The notes below the pieces were generated by a model. The model did no database searches. It was not told where the DNA came from and was given only the letters and a program-made list of their open reading frames with translations. A DNA stretch of 32,198 nt from a virus. Shown piece by piece: positions 17,663-25,061 of this stretch. Positions within the stretch are counted from its first letter, which is position 1, and every line of letters begins with the position of its first letter. Location: positions 1 to 32,198 of IMG/VR virus record IMGVR_UViG_3300047550_004232. One strand, given 5' to 3'. The translations under genes and the position numbers were made by a program.

Positions 17663-18616
17663 ATGGCAAACAAAAAGTACGACTTCAGTTTTAACCTTTC
17701 ATCTCTATCAACATATACAGATGAAGTAGGTGGAGAACTGATTAGACGCGCTATATTGGAATCAGAAACTATTAAGCTGATTAAGGTGCAACCTGGCGTA
17801 AAAGGTTCTCAAGCAATCAACTTATTAAACTCTGACCTTTATGTGCAAGACGGAACTTGTGGATGGTCTCCATCAGGTTCAACAATTTATACTCAGAGAG
17901 ACATTACTGTCTGCCAGTATAAAATAAACGAAACATTATGTCCTGCTGACTTAAACAACTACTGGTTAGGTCAATTACTTACTCCTGGTTCTACACCAGA
18001 GACAGTTCCCTTCGAACAGCAAATAAGTGAGCTTAAGGTGGCACAAATTTCCCAATATGTCGAAAACACGATTTGGGGAGCTTCTTCAGCAACAACTTGT
18101 TTCTCAGGTATTAAAGAATTGGTAAGAGGCGTAAGTGGAACAACAGCAGACACAACTACTGTGACTGGTGGTATTGTAGTTCCTGGTCAATCACCAATTG
18201 CTTCAACAACAGCGTTATCTCAAATTGATAACTTGATTGAGCAAATTCCAGATGATGTTGTAAATAGAACTGACTGGGTTGTTTTCATGTCTCATGCGAA
18301 CTACAGAAAGTATCTTATCAATTACAGAACTGCTAACTACTACCACTTCAATCCAGAAGGGTCTTACGAAGAGTTCAAAACATTCCATCCCGCAACAAAT
18401 ATTTTGGTGCACCCTGTGGGAGGTCTCCTAAACTCAAATCTTGTTGTCTTGATGCCAGCAGGATACGCAGTTGCTGGAGTCGATTTGATGAGCGATATGG
18501 ATAACCTAAAAATGTTTTATTCAGTCGATTTCGACGAGGTTAGGCTTCGTTGTAATTTTAAAATTGGCGTGCAACTCGCATGGCCAAACTTCGTTATCAC
18601 TAACGGTTTAACATAA
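17663..18616 (+). CDS. Major capsid protein
   Basis: A 317-residue protein with the composition and position of an HK97-fold coat protein: directly after protease and scaffold, single copy, mixed alpha/beta. The N-terminus MANKKYDFSFNLSSLSTYTD leads to EVGGELIRRAILESETIKLI. QYVENTIWGAS near 135 and a C-terminal strand region (KMFYSVDFDEVRLRCNFKIG, then AWPNFVITNGL) fit the family. It lacks a long N-terminal delta-domain, consistent with separate scaffold. An A-rich leader (CTTAAACAAATAACTAAAGTT) precedes the ATG. Well supported by context, not by a catalytic motif. Confidence 0.8.
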   Translation: MANKKYDFSFNLSSLSTYTDEVGGELIRRAILESETIKLIKVQPGVKGSQAINLLNSDLYVQDGTCGWSPSGSTIYTQRDITVCQYKINETLCPADLNNYWLGQLLTPGSTPETVPFEQQISELKVAQISQYVENTIWGASSATTCFSGIKELVRGVSGTTADTTTVTGGIVVPGQSPIASTTALSQIDNLIEQIPDDVVNRTDWVVFMSHANYRKYLINYRTANYYHFNPEGSYEEFKTFHPATNILVHPVGGLLNSNLVVLMPAGYAVAGVDLMSDMDNLKMFYSVDFDEVRLRCNFKIGVQLAWPNFVITNGLT

Positions 18617-18660
18617 AAATAAACGGACTTGAAAAGTCAAAAAATTAAAAAACAAAAGTT

Positions 18661-19206
18661 ATGAGTTTTTCATCATGTTTCGTTAGCAATAATATCTGTA
18701 AAGGATGTAGAGACGCTGTGGGTGGTGTAAAGAATGTCTATGTAATCGCAGGTTGCGTTACTGGCACAACACAAAATGGCGACCAAGAAATCCTTACAGT
18801 AGGTGCTACGGGTGGAACTGTATATCAGTTTCAAGTTGAGAAAAATACATCTAACTTTGTTGAGACAATCCAAGCGAGTTTAGAAAATGGTACTGTGGTA
18901 TATAATCAAGTTGTAAATCTTGTTTTCTTGAAATTACAACAATCCACAAGAAACCAAATAAAACTCTTGGCTCAAAATACCAATATGAAGGTATTTGTTG
19001 AGACAAATGAAGGTGATATTTTCTATTTGGGTGAAGATTTTGGTATGGCTCTACAAACGGGTACTGCTGAGACTGGAACCGCATTTGCGGACAGATATGG
19101 ATACACGATTGTTCTTGAAGGATTTGAGAAGGAACCAGCAAAGAAATTAGCAGGTTCTCTATCATCTACCCTCGTAGGACTTTCACTATCTACTTGTCCT
19201 TGCTAA
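18661..19206 (+). CDS. Probable major tail tube protein
   Basis: A 181-residue protein with six Cys, four of them clustered at the ends (CFVSNNICKGC start, STCPC end). The middle is strand-rich (VYVIAGCVTG, ILTVGATGGTVYQFQV, KVFVETNEGDIFYLGEDFGM) followed by YGYTIVLEGFEKEPAKKL, which resembles tail tube proteins of similar phages. It follows the capsid gene, has the same type of A-rich leader, and is closed by a strong terminator, as expected for an abundant late virion protein. A capsid-associated role cannot be excluded. Confidence 0.6.
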   Translation: MSFSSCFVSNNICKGCRDAVGGVKNVYVIAGCVTGTTQNGDQEILTVGATGGTVYQFQVEKNTSNFVETIQASLENGTVVYNQVVNLVFLKLQQSTRNQIKLLAQNTNMKVFVETNEGDIFYLGEDFGMALQTGTAETGTAFADRYGYTIVLEGFEKEPAKKLAGSLSSTLVGLSLSTCPC

Positions 19207-19218
19207 AAATACAAATAT

Positions 19219-19244
19219 GGGGAGGGTAATACCTCCCCTTATTT
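19219..19244 (+). terminator. Hairpin terminator after the capsid and tail tube genes
   Basis: GGGGAGG (19219-19225) pairs with CCTCCCC (19232-19238) around the loop GTAATA, followed by TTATTT. It lies 12 bases after the tail tube stop and would end the head operon before the lectin-like gene at 19260. Confidence 0.8.
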
Positions 19245-19259
19245 CAGCCACATTTATTT

Positions 19260-20414
19260 ATGAAAGGAAGAATAGACAAAAAGTTATGGGGTGTTTTGGG
19301 TAAGCAACAAACCTACTTCTCACCACAAAAACAAGTAGAAGGAAAAACGAAGGTAGCACTAAATGCTAATGCTTTTGATAGTTGGGACGCTAAAAGGTCA
19401 AGATTTAAGAGAGTTGATGGTTATGAGAATCGTATTCAACAACACGGAGTGGTACCTGAAATAAGTTCAGCACCTGTATCAAGTCCCACACCCACACCAA
19501 GTTTCACGCCTACACCAAGCTTCACTCCTACACAGACTATAACACCGTCAATTACTCCTTCATCAACACCTTTCCCAATAGTTCAACCTTCTTTATGGTT
19601 TGACGCATCTGATAGTTCAACTATGAACTTAATTTTATCGGGGGGAACGACTTATATATCTCAACTTACATCAAAGGGTACTGAAATTTGGACTTTAACA
19701 GGTCAGACAACAGATAGATACCCAACATATTCTGCTTCAACATCTTTACCTGGTAGTCCAAATATTATTAGATTTACTCCTAATGCTACAACAGGTTTGA
19801 GAAAAGCTTTGGTAGCATTTGATAGACCAACTTTAACACATACGGGTTCAACAATATTTATGGTTTGGTCTCAACCAGCAGGAACACCAGCATTTACAAA
19901 TCAGTTGTATTCTGGAAATACAAATGGTACTTTAGTTCAAGTTGGAAGTGATATTTTTGATAGATTACAGTTTGGTGGTTTTCAGGGTGCCACCAATATA
20001 ATAAATGCTAACGTTTATCCACAAAGTTCTACACAGGCTTCCACAATTCCTACACCATATACAGCAGCAACTATAAATGGTAAATATCTTATGAAAGCTG
20101 TTTTACCAGCTAATCCTGGTTTTGGAAGTTGGGAATTGAACCAATCAGGAGCAACGAGTTCATCACTATTTACAGGAACAACAGTAAGTCCGAGATGGAA
20201 CGCATTCAATCTTGGGTGTACATCAAATAACACAGGACAACTATTCGCTACAAATAGTAATATTGAGTTAGCTGAAATCATGATTTATAATCGAGAATTA
20301 TCACCTTCTCAACAAGAAGCAGTTGAACTCTATTTGAGAGATAAATGGAGGTATGATGAATGGGCTTCACCTGTTCCCACACCCACACCGACCCCAAGTC
20401 CTACGAGACCTTAA
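19260..20414 (+). CDS. Lectin-like (LamG/concanavalin-type) fibre protein with Thr-Pro linkers
   Basis: A 384-residue protein. A basic N-terminal domain (1-72: MKGRIDKKLWGVLGKQQTYF) probably anchors it to the virion. A Thr-Pro linker spans 75-105. A beta-sandwich domain (about 108-372) opens with PSLWFDASDSSTMNLILSGG and closes with AEIMIYNRELSPSQQEAVEL, the latter typical of LamG/concanavalin A-like carbohydrate-binding domains. A last short Thr-Pro tail ends the protein. The ATG follows CACATTTATTT just downstream of the terminator, so it probably has its own promoter. Host glycan binding is inferred from the fold. Confidence 0.65.
   Translation: MKGRIDKKLWGVLGKQQTYFSPQKQVEGKTKVALNANAFDSWDAKRSRFKRVDGYENRIQQHGVVPEISSAPVSSPTPTPSFTPTPSFTPTQTITPSITPSSTPFPIVQPSLWFDASDSSTMNLILSGGTTYISQLTSKGTEIWTLTGQTTDRYPTYSASTSLPGSPNIIRFTPNATTGLRKALVAFDRPTLTHTGSTIFMVWSQPAGTPAFTNQLYSGNTNGTLVQVGSDIFDRLQFGGFQGATNIINANVYPQSSTQASTIPTPYTAATINGKYLMKAVLPANPGFGSWELNQSGATSSSLFTGTTVSPRWNAFNLGCTSNNTGQLFATNSNIELAEIMIYNRELSPSQQEAVELYLRDKWRYDEWASPVPTPTPTPSPTRP
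19483..19575 (+). repeat. Thr-Pro codon repeat tract (lectin-like protein, linker)
   Basis: Units coding PTPTPSFTPTPSFTPTQT. Two adjacent copies of the unit coding SFTPTP are almost identical at the DNA level. Confidence 0.75.
20371..20411 (+). repeat. Thr-Pro codon repeat tract at protein C-terminus
   Basis: Codes the last 12 residues (PVPTPTPTPSPTRP) of the lectin-like protein. A linker with nothing after it suggests that a further domain has been lost, or that this is a junction used for domain gain. Confidence 0.65.
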
Positions 20415-20416
20415 AT

Positions 20417-20506
20417 ATGAATATTCTATTTATTCTTATAGACGATAAACTTGATGCTCACTATATAATAAGCGAAAATGTTGATAATAAGGAAGTCCCA
20501 AACTAA
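20417..20506 (+). CDS. Possible 29-residue peptide gene
   Basis: MNILFILIDDKLDAHYIISE then NVDNKEVPN and a stop, placed 2 bases after the lectin-like gene stop and 4 bases before the next ATG. The tight fit on both sides argues for translation as part of the operon. No family is recognised, and a spurious frame is quite possible at this length. Confidence 0.3.
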   Translation: MNILFILIDDKLDAHYIISENVDNKEVPN

Positions 20507-20510
20507 TAAT

Positions 20511-21308
20511 ATGATTGCTACGGTGTCTATGAATAAGACCCTACCCAATCCGTATTATTTGTTTTCATTCCAACATATAGCATCAAAGGAAAGAGTTAGT
20601 TTTTATCCACAGGTTATAACGAGTAATGTTCGTTATGATAAGTTTAGATTCGTTGAAGCACCAACTACAAATCTGTCTCTAACTCCACCACAAGTATTCT
20701 TTGAGTATTTGGGTCAATACTACTATTCCATTTATGAAAATATCACATCAGGTTCAACTGATATTAGTTTAGCTTATAATAAACTTGAAAGTGGTAGAGC
20801 ATGGGTTATCGTTGGTGATGATAATACTCAAGAATGTTTCTTTGAACCTTATATTTCTAATGATGAGGACTTTTCACAGGTTATTTATGTTTCTGAGCAG
20901 GAAGAAGCTTGTATCTACCCAACTCCGAGTATCACTCCGAGTCCAACTGGTACTCCAATAACCCCAAGTCCCACACCTACAATTACATTCACACCAACTC
21001 CGAGTTCAACACCACCAGTATTACCACCTATACAATTTTTGGTTCATTATGGGCCTTCTCAAAACTCAGCTTGTAATGGAACTCCAAACACATTTATCTA
21101 TGCTGCTGATTTGGGTAATTGTGCTCCATGTTTACCTCAAACCTGTTGGGCTTGTCTCAGTACTTCACAACAATTATTTGTCGATGCTAACTTGACTACA
21201 CCTGTGAGTAATGGTTATTATAAAAATGAGATGGCTGCTGGTGTAAGTGCTACTTGGCATGTTATCGGTGGATATCCACAAGGTGGTGGATTTATGGGAT
21301 GTCCGTAA
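20511..21308 (+). CDS. Virion protein with central Thr-Pro linker and C-terminal Cys domain
   Basis: About 265 residues from the ATG at 20511; an in-frame ATG at 20478 lies inside the preceding small frame and is less likely. The N-terminal domain (about 1-135: NPYYLFSFQHIASKERVSFY, VFFEYLGQYYYSIYE, GRAWVIVGDD) resembles small proteins found with Bacteroidota phage tail genes. A Thr-Pro linker (136-170) leads to a domain with many Cys (GNCAPCLPQTCWACLS) and an aromatic/Gly end (ATWHVIGGYPQGGGFMGCP). An exposed adhesion or decoration role is inferred. Confidence 0.5.
   Translation: MIATVSMNKTLPNPYYLFSFQHIASKERVSFYPQVITSNVRYDKFRFVEAPTTNLSLTPPQVFFEYLGQYYYSIYENITSGSTDISLAYNKLESGRAWVIVGDDNTQECFFEPYISNDEDFSQVIYVSEQEEACIYPTPSITPSPTGTPITPSPTPTITFTPTPSSTPPVLPPIQFLVHYGPSQNSACNGTPNTFIYAADLGNCAPCLPQTCWACLSTSQQLFVDANLTTPVSNGYYKNEMAAGVSATWHVIGGYPQGGGFMGCP
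20917..21019 (+). repeat. Thr-Pro codon repeat tract (portal-side linker protein)
   Basis: Units coding TPSITPSPTGTPITPSPTP. This is the last such tract in the window and the only one ending in a Pro-rich SSTPPVLPP stretch. Confidence 0.75.
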
Positions 21309-21347
21309 ATATATGAATAAAATGAAAAAACCTGATATTTATTAGTA
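21309..21347 (+). promoter_or_regulatory. GATATTT start-proximal motif, portal unit
   Basis: GATATTT at 21334-21340, after A6 and CCT, 7 bases from the ATG at 21348. No TTG at promoter spacing is evident. Confidence 0.4.
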
Positions 21348-22493
21348 ATGAACGACAAGAACAAATACGGACTACATATACAAGAGTTTAATGCTGCTTA
21401 TGTACCACAATATCAAGAGGTAATCAAGAACAAGCCTTGGGTGTTTTATGGAGATGATAATAATTTTCCAAATCACCTTTTAACAGTTTATCAATATTCA
21501 CCAATAACTCGTGCTTGTGCTAATGCTACAATCTACGGGGTTAAAGGTAAAAACATTATCGTTAAAGACGGAGACCCAAATAGAATTGGAATGGCTAATC
21601 GTTCTGAGACTCTATATGAGGTCTATGAAAAATGTGTTGTAGATAGAATCATCTTTGGTGGTTTTGCTCTAAACATAGTTAAATCTAATGATGGTGGTAT
21701 AGCTGAAATATATCATACTGACTTCTCAAAATTGAGAGCAGGTAAAGAAGATATGTTTGGTAATGTTGGAACTTACTATTATTCTGTTGATTGGAAAGGA
21801 ACTCAAATCAATCCACAGAAGTGGAAACCTGTTGAATTACCAGCATTTAATATGACTACGGATGATTCACCTTCACAGATTTATTATGTGAAAAGATATA
21901 CTCCGATGATGTCCTATTATCCGCCTTGTGATTGGATTGCTTCACTAACAACTGCTCAGTTAGATATCGAAATTAGAAACTTCCACCTGAATAACACACA
22001 AAATAGCATGATGCCATCTATGTCTGTGAGTTTCGTAAATGGAACTCCAAGTGAAGAAGAAATGGATATAATCATGCGTCAGTTAGAAGCCAAATATACA
22101 TCAACAAATAACGCAGGTAAGATTTTCCTTTTCTTTAGTGAAAATCCAGAGACTGCTCCTATCATAACTCCTTTACCAAACAACGCAAGTGATGCTTGGT
22201 ATTCCAATATGTCTCCACAGATAGACCAAACGATACTTACCGCATGGGGTATAAGTAGCCCGATGCTTCTCGGAATAAAGACTGAAGGACAACTTGGAGG
22301 AAGAACAGAAATGCTTGATGCCTACAATCTTTTCTTACAGACAAGGATTATACCTATACAAGAAGAAATGATGAAAACTTTTGAGAAATTATTGTTCTTG
22401 AGAGATAAACAAACTATCAACTTGGGGATAGAACAAAACCAAATCTTACCTGATGAAGCTCAATCTCAGGTGGATATCAAAGAAGGAATATAA
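21348..22493 (+). CDS. Portal protein
   Basis: A 381-residue protein forming the dodecameric ring through which DNA enters and leaves the head. GDDNNFPNHLLTVYQYSPIT near residues 35-55 and ACANATIYGVKGKNI are typical of the portal start. VDRIIFGGFALNIVKS lies near 95, and the stem-like region SDAWYSNMSPQIDQTILTAW precedes GISSPMLLGIKTEGQLGGR near 300-320, a strong portal signature. A short helical tail ends the protein. It is slightly short for a portal but complete. It overlaps the connector gene by TAATG. Unusually, it lies after the capsid gene, far from the large terminase. Confidence 0.85.
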   Translation: MNDKNKYGLHIQEFNAAYVPQYQEVIKNKPWVFYGDDNNFPNHLLTVYQYSPITRACANATIYGVKGKNIIVKDGDPNRIGMANRSETLYEVYEKCVVDRIIFGGFALNIVKSNDGGIAEIYHTDFSKLRAGKEDMFGNVGTYYYSVDWKGTQINPQKWKPVELPAFNMTTDDSPSQIYYVKRYTPMMSYYPPCDWIASLTTAQLDIEIRNFHLNNTQNSMMPSMSVSFVNGTPSEEEMDIIMRQLEAKYTSTNNAGKIFLFFSENPETAPIITPLPNNASDAWYSNMSPQIDQTILTAWGISSPMLLGIKTEGQLGGRTEMLDAYNLFLQTRIIPIQEEMMKTFEKLLFLRDKQTINLGIEQNQILPDEAQSQVDIKEGI

Positions 22494-23110
22494 TGGCAAG
22501 TACAGTTTTACTTATTTCAGAAACCAAGCTCAAAGCGTTCAGTACCTTAAATCAAAATATAGATATGGCCTTATTGACTAGCACGATATATATGGCTCAA
22601 GAACTCGGTTTGCAAACGCTTATAGGGACTTTGGGTTATGATTACTACATGAATCTTGTGAAGTCAGTTCAATTATCGGGTGGTACGATGTCTCAGGCTG
22701 ATAGTATTATGTTGAATGATTACATAGCACCTTATTTGATTCACAGGGCTTATTTTGAGGCTATACCTGAGATATTTGCCCGTAAAATGAATAAGGCTAT
22801 AACTATTGGAAATACAGAACAAGGTACATCAATAGATATTAAAGGAATGTCTTATTTGAGAGATATTGAATTGGGTAGATATAATTTCTATGCCCAAAGA
22901 TTACTTGATAGAGTTCAGGCATTTCCAAGTGATTACCCGTGGTATTTTCAATATACACAGAAAGACGGTATGCCATCAACATCACAAACTTATTTTGCAG
23001 GCATACACTTTGGGCCTGGTATGAGAAAACCACCAAGAAGAAATGATTGGTATAGAAACCTACCGTACTATCAAGGACCAGAGTATGATGCTTGTGTAGA
23101 TTGCTACTAA
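22493..23110 (+). CDS. Head-tail connector/adaptor protein (DUF6712-like)
   Basis: A 205-residue helical protein directly after the portal, coupled to it by a shared base at TAATG. The start LLISETKLKAFSTLNQNIDM and then TIYMAQELGLQTLIGTLGYD follow the pattern of head completion/adaptor proteins that I associate with DUF6712. YIAPYLIHRAYFEAIPEIFA near 80 completes the helical bundle. The C-terminal tail is rich in aromatic residues and Pro. The role is supported by position and by the pattern, without a catalytic motif. Confidence 0.65.
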   Translation: MASTVLLISETKLKAFSTLNQNIDMALLTSTIYMAQELGLQTLIGTLGYDYYMNLVKSVQLSGGTMSQADSIMLNDYIAPYLIHRAYFEAIPEIFARKMNKAITIGNTEQGTSIDIKGMSYLRDIELGRYNFYAQRLLDRVQAFPSDYPWYFQYTQKDGMPSTSQTYFAGIHFGPGMRKPPRRNDWYRNLPYYQGPEYDACVDCY

Positions 23111-23111
23111 T

Positions 23112-23372
23112 ATGAATAACGAAATACTACTTTTAATATCTAACTCAATTACTGCCGTAGCCGCTTGGTTTGTAGGTAGAAGAAGAATAAGTGCTGAAAC
23201 AGACAATCAAGTATTAAGAAACCTTGAATTATCCATCAACATCTATGCTGAACTCGTTAAAAATCTCAAAGAGGAAATACAGGGATTAAATATTAAGATT
23301 CAAGAGTTAGAAAGAAAAGTGGATGAATTACATGCCGAAAACAAAAAACTAAAATCAAAAGCTAATCTATAA
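23112..23372 (+). CDS. Small membrane-anchored coiled-coil protein
   Basis: An 86-residue protein: one short hydrophobic segment at 4-21 (EILLLISNSITAVAAWFVG), a basic stop-transfer patch (RRRIS), then a heptad-rich coiled coil (LKEEIQGLNIKIQELERKV) to the end. The layout matches small phage membrane proteins sometimes found near lysis or head genes. It could be a holin- or spanin-like protein, but no partner endolysin is seen. It lies 1 base after the connector and 3 bases before the next gene. Confidence 0.55.
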   Translation: MNNEILLLISNSITAVAAWFVGRRRISAETDNQVLRNLELSINIYAELVKNLKEEIQGLNIKIQELERKVDELHAENKKLKSKANL

Positions 23373-23375
23373 TTT

Positions 23376-23921
23376 ATGCCAATCAAACCTACATCATCAG
23401 AAACAGAACAGGAGTTCATCAGTCGTTGTATGAGTGAGGAAAAAGAAAGCTTTCCTGAAACAGACCAAAGATACGCTGTTTGTAAATCTAAATGGGATAA
23501 TAAACAATCTATGGAGACAGAAGACATTACAGACCAAATAGACGAAGCTGAAACTATTGAAGACCAAGCATTCAATTATGCCACAAAAGAGAGTGAAGAC
23601 TTTGCTACCTTACCTACTACGGACTGTATGGAACGTCATAAGTCCGCTGGCTATACTGAAAACTATGCCAAACAAGCTTGTTCCAAACCAAAAGAAAATG
23701 ACGGACAACAAGGCGGAGTAGTTGGAATGAGTGAAGAGTTTGGTAGAAAAAAGTTTGAGTATTCTCCAAATGCTAAAGAAACTCTAAATGAGTTTATGGC
23801 TCGTTGTATGGGTGATGATATCGTTAGAGAAAAAAAGAAGGATAGAGGGGTTAGAGCTGGATTCTGCTACTCACAATATCAACAAAGATATATTGCTTCT
23901 TTGGCTAAGGGTTGGAGGTAA
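23376..23921 (+). CDS. Cys-containing virion-associated protein with duplicated motif
   Basis: A 181-residue acidic protein. Two related units are visible: EFISRCMSEEKESFPETDQR with YAVCKSKW (10-40) and EFMARCMGDDIVREKKKDRG with FCYSQYQQRY (139-172). Between them is DCMERHKSAGYTENYAKQAC. The pattern (E-F-x-x-R-C-M ... C) resembles short motifs found in phage head protease polyproteins, and the gene follows portal and connector. It may be an internal head protein; function is not known. Confidence 0.5.
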   Translation: MPIKPTSSETEQEFISRCMSEEKESFPETDQRYAVCKSKWDNKQSMETEDITDQIDEAETIEDQAFNYATKESEDFATLPTTDCMERHKSAGYTENYAKQACSKPKENDGQQGGVVGMSEEFGRKKFEYSPNAKETLNEFMARCMGDDIVREKKKDRGVRAGFCYSQYQQRYIASLAKGWR

Positions 23922-24004
23922 TCCTAAAATCTCACCAGACGAGCAGAAACACCCCAAATTTCAATTATCTTTTCAATTTGAGATAATACCATTACTTTTA
24001 ATTT

Positions 24005-24370
24005 ATGTCTTTAGAAACGAAAATATGTGGAGCATGTTGTAAGAAACTTTCTATCAAATGGTTCTACAAAAATAAGAGTGGCAAAGATGGTTATGATGCC
24101 AGATGTAAGATATGTAAAAAGTTGGGTAAAAAGATTTATAGAGGTGAAAAAAAACAGAAAGCCAATAGAGCCTATGCTCATTTATCTTTATTCAATCCAA
24201 AGAAAGAAGATTGGATTGAAACTTTCATGTTCTTAAAAAGTATTGGTTATAACTTATCAAGTGATAAGACCATACACGAACAGTTCTGCGAAAAGTACAA
24301 TCTGAGACCAAAGAAAAGAACTTACGAAAAATCTATCCAATTTTCTCCAAAAGAATTGGGGTTAGTTTGA
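24005..24370 (+). CDS. Zinc-ribbon-like protein
   Basis: A 121-residue basic protein. CGACCKKLSIKWFYKNKSGK leads to GYDARCKICKK, giving a Cys-x2-Cys ... Cys-x2-Cys zinc site in the first 40 residues, of the type seen in phage-encoded HNH-associated or nucleic-acid-binding proteins. The C-terminal part (EDWIETFMFLKSIGYNL, EQFCEKYNL) is helical. It starts the block of small early-type genes after an 83-base gap that carries an ATTATCT/AGATAAT hairpin (23964-23987). The exact role is unknown. Confidence 0.5.
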   Translation: MSLETKICGACCKKLSIKWFYKNKSGKDGYDARCKICKKLGKKIYRGEKKQKANRAYAHLSLFNPKKEDWIETFMFLKSIGYNLSSDKTIHEQFCEKYNLRPKKRTYEKSIQFSPKELGLV

Positions 24371-24396
24371 TTTTTGTTAGTGTTGTGTTATATTTA
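24366..24396 (+). promoter_or_regulatory. Bacteroidota-type promoter before the winged-helix gene
   Basis: TTTG (24366-24369), 19 bases, then TATATTTA (24389-24396), 12 bases before the ATG at 24409. This is close to the known TTG/TAnnTTTG consensus. The same TATATTTA block with a TTG 19 bases upstream recurs at 25764-25793. Confidence 0.5.
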
Positions 24397-24408
24397 TAAA
24401 AAAAAAGC

Positions 24409-24792
24409 ATGCGAAAAAAAACTGAAATTGAAGAAATCATCAGGGGTATATTAGGTAAAGATAAGTTCCTTATGGTGAATATGAAACTTGTAAAAGAACT
24501 TACACCCAATGGTGCTCTATTTCTAACTTACTTACTTGATAAGTTGGAATATTTGGTTAAATCGAAAGCAATCGATGAAACAGATGGATTCTATGTATTC
24601 CGTAGAGATTTCGTTGAGAAATTATCACTATCCCATTACCAGCAAAGAAATATAGAAAGAGACCTTGAATTCAGGGGATTGCTAAAAGTTGATGAAGAAA
24701 GAGTTAAAGGAGAAACTTTTAACAGATATTACTTGAACTTGAATAACATTTTCGACTTAGTAGATAAGGAACAGGAAAAGTGTAGTACTTGA
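24409..24792 (+). CDS. Winged-helix protein, possible replication initiator
   Basis: A 127-residue protein. LTPNGALFLTYLLDKLEYLV near 30-50, FYVFRRDFVEKLSLSHYQQR near 65-85 and LEFRGLLKVDEERV to TFNRYYLNLN near 88-115 have the pattern of winged-helix domains in phage replisome-organiser or Rep N-termini (recognition helix around LSHYQQRNIERDL, wing strands ending in RYYLNL). It carries its own promoter-like sequence and lies immediately before the repeat region at 24803-24935, which supports an origin-binding role. A transcription regulator is the alternative. Confidence 0.5.
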   Translation: MRKKTEIEEIIRGILGKDKFLMVNMKLVKELTPNGALFLTYLLDKLEYLVKSKAIDETDGFYVFRRDFVEKLSLSHYQQRNIERDLEFRGLLKVDEERVKGETFNRYYLNLNNIFDLVDKEQEKCST

Positions 24793-24802
24793 GTACCCCC
24801 TT

Positions 24803-24935
24803 AAAAAACTAAAGGGGGGGGTAAAGAAACTTAAGGCTGATACTATACCATATACTATATAAGATTAAATTAAATAATATAGTAATATAGTATAGTATGG
24901 GTAAAAAAACTAAAAGGGGTTGGTAAAGAAATTAA
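24803..24935 (+). other. Origin-like region: direct repeats flanking an AT-rich inverted repeat
   Basis: Two direct repeats of the form A6-7 CTAAA GGGG..GGTAAAGAAA(C/T)TTAA lie at 24803-24834 and 24903-24935. Between them is an almost pure A/T stretch with an imperfect inverted repeat: left arm 24840-24860, right arm 24877-24898, about 19 of 21 positions complementary, with repeated ACTATA/TATAGT units. Just upstream are a GTACT/AGTAC palindrome (24885 minus 100, that is 24785-24796) and a CCCCCTT/AAGGGGG hairpin (24796-24818). Next to a winged-helix gene this looks like a replication origin or operator. Confidence 0.5.
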
Positions 24936-25031
24936 ATGACTTCAACGGAAAGAATGAATACATTAGCACTACAGCTCTTATTGGGATACATAATAGCACT
25001 TTTTATCATCAGAAAAAGGAGAAGAAATTGA
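24936..25031 (+). CDS. 31-residue membrane microprotein
   Basis: MTSTERMNTLALQLLLGYII continues to ALFIIRKRRRN and TGA. One clear transmembrane helix (about 9-25) is followed by a basic cytoplasmic tail, the positive-inside rule being met. Its ATG directly follows the second direct repeat of the origin-like region. Small holin-like or membrane-remodelling peptides have this form. It is too short for a family call, but the helix-plus-Arg design is unlikely to be chance. Confidence 0.45.
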   Translation: MTSTERMNTLALQLLLGYIIALFIIRKRRRN

Positions 25032-25061
25032 TTTTTTTAGTAAAAGTTGATATTTATTTAT
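25022..25061 (+). promoter_or_regulatory. GATATTT start-proximal motif, 74-residue protein
   Basis: GATATTT at 25049-25055, 6 bases from the ATG at 25062, with a TTG 18 bases upstream of the motif and AAAA between. A TTG at 25047 in the same frame overlaps the motif and is rejected as start. Confidence 0.45.

Noticed and set aside
23788-24042. 84-residue + strand frame
   Set aside because: It overlaps the end of the 181-residue gene in another frame, has unprotein-like composition and no suitable start context.
24796-24822. CCCCCTT/AAGGGGG hairpin as a terminator for the winged-helix gene
   Set aside because: It is not followed by a U-tract on either strand; it is better seen as part of the origin-like region.
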